Assembly (NCBI GenBank): GCA_947652605.1
Contig: OX393579.1
Coordinates: 22,403,674 to 22,467,673 of the forward strand
From: Elmis aenea
Taxonomy: Eukaryota; Arthropoda; Insecta; Coleoptera; Elmidae
DNA length: 64,000 nt
Direction: 5' to 3'
Below the pieces are notes generated by a model, which was not told the DNA's origin, ran no database searches, and worked only from the letters and a program-made list of their open reading frames with translations. The number at the start of each line of letters is the position of its first letter. Position 1 is the first letter of the stretch. Position numbers and translations under genes: made by a program. Shown one piece after another: positions 62,701-64,000 of this stretch.

Positions 62701-64000
62701 AATTAATTACTAGGTACATTATTTTTATCATTAATGTTTATTTACCGAGGTCCTGCAAGAGAAAATTTATTCATGTCTAATGTAATAAAAAGTTTCAATG
62801 TCTATCAGATTATTTATCTAAAAATGTAAGATTTAAAAAACATTCAAATCTGAATATTTATTATTACTTAATTTATACTTTTGCTAATTATCTGCACATT
62901 GTTTCCATCACTATTAACACTTACCAAATACATACTACGACTTTCTATTGTTTTTTTTTTGTCCACCGACAAATTTAACGTAATTTGAAATTTGACCTGT
63001 ACCTTCAACTTTTTTTAAATATTAAAAAGAAAACAGGCCATTTTATTAACGGTAAATAATTCCATAGCCACCTACGTTAAAATCAAAATGTGAAATTATT
63101 CCTGTAGATATTTTTACGAAGAATAAGAAAAAAGTACTGTAATAACTTTTTAAAGAATAACCTAAAAACCTATATACCAGTAAAACGAGATTATTTTTGT
63201 CTTTTTAAATGAACCTATAGTCAACAATGGTTGCCATTTAAAAAAAGTCCAGTTTGGCTTATATCTCAAAAATAAAGTGTGCCATGACTTTTTGGATATT
63301 TTTTTCTAATTCTTTGTAAAAATATCTACAGGAATCATTTCACATTTTGATTTTAACGTAGCTGACTATGGAATGATTTTCTGTTGAAAAAATCGCCTGT
63401 TTTTAGTTTTTTCTAAATATTTAAAGAAGTTGAAGGTGTAGGTCCAATGTCAAAATGGTAAATATGTATTGATATTCTGCCCAACTTTGCTAATTTAACT
63501 GACTATGTAACTTTTATAATGACATAGTTACCCATACAATACTTTTAGTTTGTTGTCACCCTGTATTTAGAAACTTAAAGATTTTATTGTTTTTTTACTA
63601 TGACTGTTAGTTTCCTATGTAAATTGTGTATTTATGTATATTGCGTTGCTATACATATTACATGTAAGTGTTGCTATGCAATTATGTTATTTTACATTGT
63701 AGAATGTAGGAGGGTTATACTTTTTTAATAATTTAGTAAAAGTCATATGATGGATACAACAAAATCATTTGTAGATGATGAACCAGGTTAATTTACTTTT
63801 TAATTCGATTTTATGTTTGTTATAATATAAAACCAAATTGCTTTTAAAGAAATATTTAATTTCAGTTTTTGGTTCATTGGACATGTCTCGTTCTAACTCC
63901 ATGACAAGTGCTGGACAATGTAGGCTGTCACCTCTTATACCTTGCATTCAAGATGCTTCAAGACTATACGATTATTGTGTAAAAATACTATTCAGATTAC
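29724..64000 (+). CDS. Hip1: Huntingtin-interacting protein 1 / HIP1R homologue, 5' part
   Basis: Exons visible are 29724-29807, 61489-61752, 61818-61975, 62026-62087 and 63866 to the window edge. Donors (CAG|GTATGT, TGG|GTAAGC, TA|GTAAGT, A|GTAAGT) and acceptors (TTTTAG, TTTTAG, TTTTTAG, TTTCAG) agree in phase. The 234 residues seen start MASLSLPRVLHPRKTSLEIE and continue into the ANTH domain: STAIHKAVNSLEVPVKQKHV, RTFWAVALRLPYMDDRIVAW, CHLREGYGKLIRLYANLLMS, FQLCVEMFDYLEN and then GSLDMSRSNSMTSAGQCRL. The lysines near KQKHVR fit the phosphoinositide-binding patch of ANTH. The protein links clathrin and PtdIns lipids to actin in endocytosis; the coiled-coil and talin-like I/LWEQ parts lie beyond the window. 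Intron 1 is 31,681 nt, packed with transposons, and contains the MADF-BESS gene on the same strand. Confidence 0.93.
29808..31812. other. Hip1 intron 1, first 2 kb
   Basis: AT-rich, with a 15-A run near 31748. No gene, repeat arm or regulatory site that I can support. Confidence 0.4.
31813..33017. mobile_element. Foldback element, TA-flanked, with an inserted fragment
   Basis: The left end CAGGGTGGACCAAATTCGAA and right end TTCGAATTTGGTCCACCCTC pair, and the arms pair through ATTTTTTGAGAAAATAACGC and its inverse. It is flanked by TA. Copies of the same family lie at 53057-53649 and around 41545-41706. A piece beginning TAGGGATGGGCGATATATCG at about 32677 has replaced part of the right arm. 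Confidence 0.85.
32677..32790. repeat. One-ended hAT-like fragment with GATATATCG words
   Basis: TAGGGATGGGCGATATATCG is followed by ATAAATATCG, GATATATCGAAATTTCGATA, CCGATATTCG and TCGATATATTC. The TAGGGATGG terminus matches the hAT-like class, but no CATCCCTA end follows. Comparison with the sister foldback at 53057 shows that a stretch of the host arm is missing, so insertion was followed by deletion. Confidence 0.55.
33815..34250. mobile_element. Decayed pogo/Tigger-like element
   Basis: The ends are CAGTGAAATCTCTATATTCG and, at the right, CGAAAATAGAGGTTCCACTG, which are inverted and flanked by TA. CAGTGGAACCTCTAT is the familiar pogo/Tigger terminus. Near 33925 a plus-strand frame reads KSETDNIGQVLC and a stop, resembling the TTL-QFF tail of Tigger transposases. 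At 436 bp it is an internally deleted, inactive copy. A frame at 34035-34379 crosses its right end and is not a gene. Confidence 0.7.
34421..35081. mobile_element. Word-repeat element, ACGGGAC type, interrupted
   Basis: The left end is AGGGATGCCAGATTTT with AATACGGGCGGGGC, and the right end is ACGGGAAGTCTGGCAACCCC. The right half repeats ACGGGAC, GTCCCGT and TATACGGG at least six times. Matching 8-bp flanks are not evident. A separate hAT-like element sits inside at 34624-34829. The end resembles the fragment at 7541. Confidence 0.5.
34624..34829. mobile_element. hAT-like MITE, CAGCGGTTCTCAACC ends
   Basis: The ends CAGCGGTTCTCAACC and GGTTGAGAGCCGCTG are perfectly inverted for 15 bp. The flanks GTCTATTA and GTCGATTG match at six of eight positions, fitting an old hAT 8-bp duplication. 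It is 206 bp long and non-coding. Confidence 0.8.
35092..38259. other. Hip1 intron 1, quiet stretch
   Basis: About 3.2 kb of AT-rich sequence in which I see no gene, inverted repeat or recognisable element end. Confidence 0.4.
38260..38645. repeat. Foldback right end fused to a MITE fragment
   Basis: ACCGAGATTCCCTATTAAAA and TTTGCCCACCCTGTA at 38361-38409 form a foldback right end. Directly after it, 38408-38645 is a diverged copy of the MITE at 9486-9887: CAAACAATTTAGTT, GACTCCT and AACTGATTAATTGC occur in both in the same order. The MITE copy lacks its left part. Confidence 0.6.
38646..40850. other. Hip1 intron 1, AT-rich with one A-bounded insert
   Basis: At 38983-39132 a GC-richer piece beginning GCCATGACGGACCCCATGGC is bracketed by A runs on both sides. 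It could be a SINE tail or retrocopy scrap, but no A/B boxes are visible. Open frames at 39464-39721 and 40818-41027 show no recognisable protein. Confidence 0.35.
40955..41460. repeat. Inverted-repeat arms enclosing a Helitron end
   Basis: GTGTCCCAAAATGTTACTAT with CTACTTTGGTGAATTT at 40965-41000 is answered by AAATTCACCAAAATAGATAA and CTTTTGGGACACCC at 41412-41453. The arms are about 40 bp. The Helitron-like element lies between them, so it entered the loop of an older foldback remnant. Confidence 0.6.
41115..41358 (+). mobile_element. Non-autonomous Helitron-like element
   Basis: The 3' end has the diagnostic arrangement: a perfect 16-bp palindrome CCCGTCCTAGGACGGG (41332-41347), seven bases, then CTAG followed by T (41355-41359). 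The body carries the GACTCTGTGACTGTGTGACT string near its 5' side, as in many insect Helitron-related repeats. The 5' TC end is placed only approximately (TC at 41118). No Rep/helicase is encoded. Confidence 0.65.
41545..42512. mobile_element. Right half of a foldback copy, split by a later insertion
   Basis: 41545-41706 and 42475-42512 together match the right arm of the foldback at 31813-33017: ATAAATAAAGAAGTCATAGT, then GGTATCAGATAC, then CCCCGTAAAACATTTAAATT and GGTTCACCCTG with TG in place of TA. The left arm is missing. The hAT-like element at 41707-42474 interrupts it. Confidence 0.7.
41707..42474. mobile_element. hAT-like element filled with CCCGACCCGC words
   Basis: A 768-bp element with ends TAGAGTCCTGCGCTGG and CGACTGCAGGACTA, and the exact 8-bp duplication TCAGATAC on both sides (41699-41706 and 42475-42482). 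At 41746-41945 and 42345-42460 it carries about twenty ACCCGACCCGC / GCTACCCGC units, nearly all on one strand, with a few GCGGGTCC at the right. The GC-rich words stand out in an AT-rich intron. Apparent open frames here (RYPHPTRYPYPTRYP) are the repeat translated, not a protein gene. Confidence 0.9.
42513..43844. other. Hip1 intron 1, quiet stretch
   Basis: AT-rich sequence with no gene or repeat arm that I can support. Confidence 0.4.
43845..44984. mobile_element. Foldback element, TA-flanked, 1140 bp, near-complete palindrome
   Basis: The left end CAGGGTGGTCCAAATTCGAT and right end ATCGAATTTGGACCACCCTG pair and are flanked by TA. Pairing continues almost to the centre near 44410: CAAAACAAGGTGTAAAACCT answers GGGTTATACACCTTGTTTTG. 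It is non-coding; the minus-strand frame at its left end is arm sequence. Confidence 0.9.
45000..45990. other. Hip1 intron 1, quiet stretch
   Basis: AT-rich with no supported feature. Confidence 0.4.
46020..46425. repeat. GC-rich compound palindrome with GGCCGAAAAAGT words
   Basis: The inner hairpin has arms GTACTGCATTACCGGCCCTA near 46095 and AGGGCCGGTAATGCAGTAC near 46200, with CGGCCGTAAAAGTTACTTTT repeated inverted inside. An outer pair TTTTTGTGCGATCG / CGATCGCACAAAAAATG encloses it. To the right lies another hairpin (GTCTGTTTGCTGGC and GCCAGCAAACCAGAC) next to GGCCGAAAAAGTTAC. It is probably an old palindromic transposon, with no coding. Confidence 0.65.
46426..47468. other. Hip1 intron 1, mostly quiet
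   Basis: TCGGGACACCGTGTA near 46650 is an orphan foldback right end. Nothing else is supported. Confidence 0.35.
47469..47486. repeat. Orphan hAT-like left end
   Basis: CAGCGGTTCTCAATTGG matches the left end of the MITE at 34624, but no inverted partner follows before the next element. Confidence 0.4.
47671..48060. mobile_element. hAT-like MITE, CAGTGGCGTACGC ends
   Basis: The left end CAGTGGCGTACGCAAGGGG and right end CTGCGTACGCCACTG are inverted. The flanks GGCTGTAT and GGATGTAG match at six of eight positions. CAGTGGCGTA-C is a common hAT terminus. It is 390 bp long; its open frames (47800-48020 plus, 47692-47934 minus) overlap the ends and are not genes. Confidence 0.75.
48652..48818. 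mobile_element. Short TA-flanked MITE
   Basis: CAGGGTGTTTG after TATA at the left and GGACGCCCTGTATA at the right give short inverted ends about 165 bp apart. The arms do not pair deeply, unlike the foldbacks. Confidence 0.45.
49162..49437. mobile_element. hAT-like MITE nested in the left arm of the palindrome
   Basis: The ends CAGTGGTCTCCAACCTTTTT and CAGGTTGGAAACCACTG are inverted, with C-tract interiors (CGCCCCCC, GGGGGGCGCGCCCC). CCGTACTG on the left and GCGTACTG one base past the right end are close to an 8-bp duplication. The opposite arm of the host element (CAGTACGG at about 50104) lacks this insert, which confirms it. Confidence 0.75.
49455..49604. mobile_element. Small hairpin MITE nested in the left arm
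   Basis: GGGTCAATCTAAACAGATGA and TCATCTGTTTAGATTGACCC are perfect inverted ends and continue through ATCTTCCTTAGGTGTAA. It interrupts CTTAT|ACGACG, which is intact in the opposite arm at about 50093. Confidence 0.75.
50337..51090. mobile_element. MITE-like element, GGTAAACTATGCTCACTGTG ends
   Basis: The left end GGTAAACTATGCTCACTGTG and right end CACAGTGAGCATAGTTTGCC are inverted, and pairing extends through GTGGCTG(T/C)CATATA. The interior at 50400-50760 is unusually GC-rich for this window (CGCGGCGCGGTTCGCCG). A hairpin related to 14578-14650 sits at 50860-50931. I recognise no protein; the minus frame at 50371-50628 has no motif. Confidence 0.65.
51123..51419. mobile_element. hAT-like MITE filled with GACTCC words
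   Basis: A 297-bp element with ends CGGGGATGGGGAGTCGGC and CGACTCCCCATCCCTG, and the exact 8-bp duplication GTTTTTAC on both sides (51115-51122 and 51420-51427). It contains about a dozen GACTCC/GGAGTC words in the two end regions in inverted sense (GACTCCCGACTCCGACTCCC at 51189; GTCGGGAGTCGA at 51341). It is non-coding. Confidence 0.92.
51640..51949 (+). promoter_or_regulatory. GC-rich putative promoter and 5' region of the MADF gene
   Basis: This 300-bp stretch before the MADF start codon is far richer in G and C than the rest of the intron. It contains two imperfect repeats (GACGACATACTTGCGGTGAG and GACGACATACTTACGGCGGC) and GCGCTGCGCAGCTGCTGCGG. A CpG-containing promoter that lets the nested gene be transcribed is a reasonable reading, although a transposon origin is also possible. 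Confidence 0.4.
51950..54941 (+). CDS. MADF-BESS domain DNA-binding protein, nested in Hip1 intron 1
   Basis: Three exons, 51950-52121, 54216-54345 and 54422-54941, join in phase (AGAG|GTAAGT to TTGTAG|GTAAAG; TTTC|GTGCGA to TTTTAG|AGCTGA) and give 273 residues. Residues 1-101 form a MADF (Myb/SANT-like) domain: FDTEKFILLVQSNECLWKVS, W at the RVKCWQEICAEM helix, then VQKKWKNIKDSYLKDLK and SNIMKFL. A low-complexity linker follows, and then a BESS motif, DEDLAFFTSLLPAVRKLADI, near residue 160, with a Ser/Pro-rich tail ending SDALDL. MADF binds DNA and BESS mediates protein contacts; such factors act in the nucleus of insects. It is on the same strand as Hip1 and lies wholly inside its first intron. 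Its own intron 1 (2.1 kb) holds transposons. The next in-frame stop after exon 2 (54419-54421) shows that the 76-nt intron must be removed. Confidence 0.88.
52300..52600. repeat. Fragments related to the 48.9-50.3 kb palindrome
   Basis: ACATTCCATCC, then GGCATCAAAACTG, GTTTTTGGTGTAATCGGACT and GTGGAAGGGGTAGTCAGCCA at 52313-52440 follow the same order as the left arm at 48926-49145. A second piece at 52515-52580 has CTTACATTCCACCGGCGG and CTTACATTCAACCGGTTGAA. Both lie in intron 1 of the MADF gene. Confidence 0.65.
52768..52905. repeat. Two GC-rich imperfect direct repeats with TGACGTCA
   Basis: GTCCGCACGTACGGGATGCG plus GGTTTCACGCCCAACTGACG at about 52770, and GCCGCACGGACCGTGCGCGG plus GTTTCACGCCCGGCTGTCG at about 52861, are copies about 90 bp apart. 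Between them lie CTGACGTCAC and ATGACGTCAC, palindromic CREB/ATF-type octamers. The role is unknown. Confidence 0.5.
53057..53649. mobile_element. Foldback element copy, right terminus lost
   Basis: The left end CAGGGTGGACCAAATTCGAA is identical to that at 31813. The arms pair up to AGCCCAAGAGACCAAAATCA near 53645, where the sequence diverges before the expected TTCGAATTTGGTCCACCCTG. It lies in MADF intron 1 and is non-coding. Confidence 0.8.
53650..54215. other. End of MADF intron 1
   Basis: No element ends recognised. The 76-codon open frame at 53740-53970 has no motif that I recognise. Confidence 0.35.
54942..55690. other. 3' flank of the MADF gene
   Basis: No close AATAAA was found for the MADF transcript. 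CATGGTGTCTCAGAAATCAT at 55385 resembles a diverged foldback left end. Nothing else is supported. Confidence 0.35.
55697..56530. mobile_element. Word-repeat element, ACTTGAA type
   Basis: Both ends carry clusters of ACTTGAATTCAAG-like words: TTACTTGAATTTAAGCGACT and TGAATTCAAGTAACTT at 55719-55760; GTAACTTGAATTCAAGCGAC and TTTCAAGTTACTTGAATGCA at 56435-56500. The outer sequences AGCCTCGATC and, inverted, AACCTTGTTC are similar. No exact target duplication was identified. The minus-strand frame at 55684-56142 is an unrecognised relic or chance. Confidence 0.5.
56531..57274. other. Hip1 intron 1, quiet stretch
   Basis: AT-rich, no supported feature. Confidence 0.4.
57275..58804. mobile_element. 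Foldback element, TA-flanked, 1530 bp
   Basis: The left end CAGGTTTCTCGTTTTTCGAG and right end CTCGAAAAACGAGAACCCTG are inverted and flanked by TA. The arms pair nearly end to end (GGGGATCTCGTAAACGGTAA with TTACCGTTTACGAGATCCCC) around a centre near 58040. The two similar frames at 57415-57654 plus and 58425-58664 minus are the same arm read from each side, not two genes. Confidence 0.9.
58929..61129. mobile_element. hAT-like element with GGGGAC words, host to a foldback
   Basis: The ends TAAGGTGACCATTTTTTCCC and GAATGGTCACCCTA are inverted, with the exact 8-bp duplication GTGTAAAC on both sides (58921-58928 and 61130-61137). Short GGGGAC/GTCCCC words repeat: CGGGGACACTAAGC at the left; GGGGACAAG, GGGGACTGTCCCCG and CGGGGACGAATGG at the right. 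The 1.69-kb foldback 59318-61010 is inserted inside, so the hAT-like element is the older of the two. Confidence 0.88.
59318..61010. mobile_element. Foldback element, 1693 bp, near-complete palindrome
   Basis: The left end CAGGGTGTCCCCGTTATCAC and right end GTGATAACGGGGACACCCTG are perfect inverted copies, flanked by TATA on both sides. The arms pair through most of their length (about 0.8 kb each) around a centre near 60165. The 63-residue frames at 59427-59618 minus and 60710-60901 plus are the same arm sequence, which confirms the palindrome and not a gene. Confidence 0.93.
61138..61488. other. Hip1 intron 1, last 350 bp
   Basis: AT-rich, ending in the polypyrimidine tract TCTTTTTTTTGTTTTGTTTT before the exon 2 acceptor. 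Confidence 0.5.
62088..62984. other. Hip1 intron 4, left part
   Basis: AT-rich; a GC-richer scrap at 62455-62525 (GTAGGGTTGCCAACATTGCG) resembles a hAT-like end without a partner. Confidence 0.35.
62985..63563. mobile_element. Foldback element, left terminus lost
   Basis: The right end TGTTGTCACCCTG is followed by TA. The arms at 62990-63150 and 63315-63460 are inverted copies (TAACGTAGCTGACTATGGAA answers TTCCATAGCCACCTACGTTA). The outer part of the left arm is missing. It lies in Hip1 intron 4. Confidence 0.7.
63747..63786 (+). other. Possible alternative first coding exon of Hip1
   Basis: ATGATGGATACAACAAAATC continues as MMDTTKSFVDDEP and stops being open two codons later, but a GT donor (CCAG|GTTAAT) at 63787 has exactly the phase needed to join exon 5 (G|TT TTT GGT, giving VFGSLDMSRS). 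Read as an internal exon it would introduce a stop, so only a first-exon role fits. This is inference. Confidence 0.25.

Noticed and set aside
63721..63786. MDTTKSFVDDEP stretch as an internal exon of Hip1
   Set aside because: With the available acceptor it gives a stop codon, and joining exon 4 directly to exon 5 restores the conserved family sequence.
1..64000. CRISPR arrays, bacterial operons, rRNA or tRNA genes
   Set aside because: The regular repeats seen are transposon words or inverted arms; no spacer regularity, ribosomal sequence or cloverleaf was found by eye.

Overview
The window is AT-rich nuclear DNA of an animal with spliceosomal genes, almost certainly an insect. Short GT-AG introns of about 55-95 nt break the genes, and a ZAD-C2H2 zinc-finger gene and a MADF-BESS gene (families that expanded in arthropods) sit among dense short DNA transposons. 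Order and species cannot be read from the sequence alone. Nothing here is prokaryotic, and I saw no rRNA, convincing tRNA or CRISPR.

Six protein-coding genes can be assembled by joining exons whose splice sites and phases agree. (1) 1150-4557, minus: a three-exon coiled-coil protein of unknown function. (2) 16694-18549, minus: a ZAD plus eight-finger C2H2 transcription factor. (3) 19122-20137, plus: calmodulin-lysine N-methyltransferase, head to head with gene 2 across a 572-bp shared promoter interval. (4) 24250-28743, plus: WBP4/FBP21, a spliceosomal U1C-type zinc-finger and WW protein whose start codon appears to be split by an intron. (5) 29724 to beyond the right edge, plus: Hip1/HIP1R, an ANTH-domain clathrin and actin adaptor, with a first intron of about 31.7 kb. 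(6) 51950-54941, plus: a three-exon MADF-BESS DNA-binding protein nested inside that Hip1 intron.

Most of the rest is transposon-derived. Two classes dominate. The first is long near-palindromic (foldback) elements ending in CAGGGTG...CACCCTG and flanked by TA; full or partial copies lie at 1-960, 20906-21843, 25102-26045, 31813-33017, 43845-44984, 53057-53649, 57275-58804, 59318-61010 and 62985-63563. The second is small hAT-like elements with 8-bp target duplications, several exact and readable here. Many of these carry a private short word repeated in both orientations: AAAAGAGTAC, GACTCC, CCCGACCCGC, GGGGAC, TAACGTTA, GATATATCG, ACGGGAC or GGGGCATC. Also present are a Penelope-like GIY-YIG fragment, a pogo/Tigger-like relic, a Helitron-type 3' end, other MITEs and a GC-richer palindromic complex at about 48.9-51.1 kb.

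The genes are not an operon. Genes 2 and 3 may share a promoter region, gene 6 must be transcribed from inside gene 5, and the long hairpins in Hip1 intron 1 would fold into double-stranded RNA whenever Hip1 is transcribed. The best candidates for something undescribed are the word-filled hAT-like elements, the stack of intronic hairpins in Hip1, and the frame-preserving stop-free 60-nt intron inside the WBP4 WW domain.
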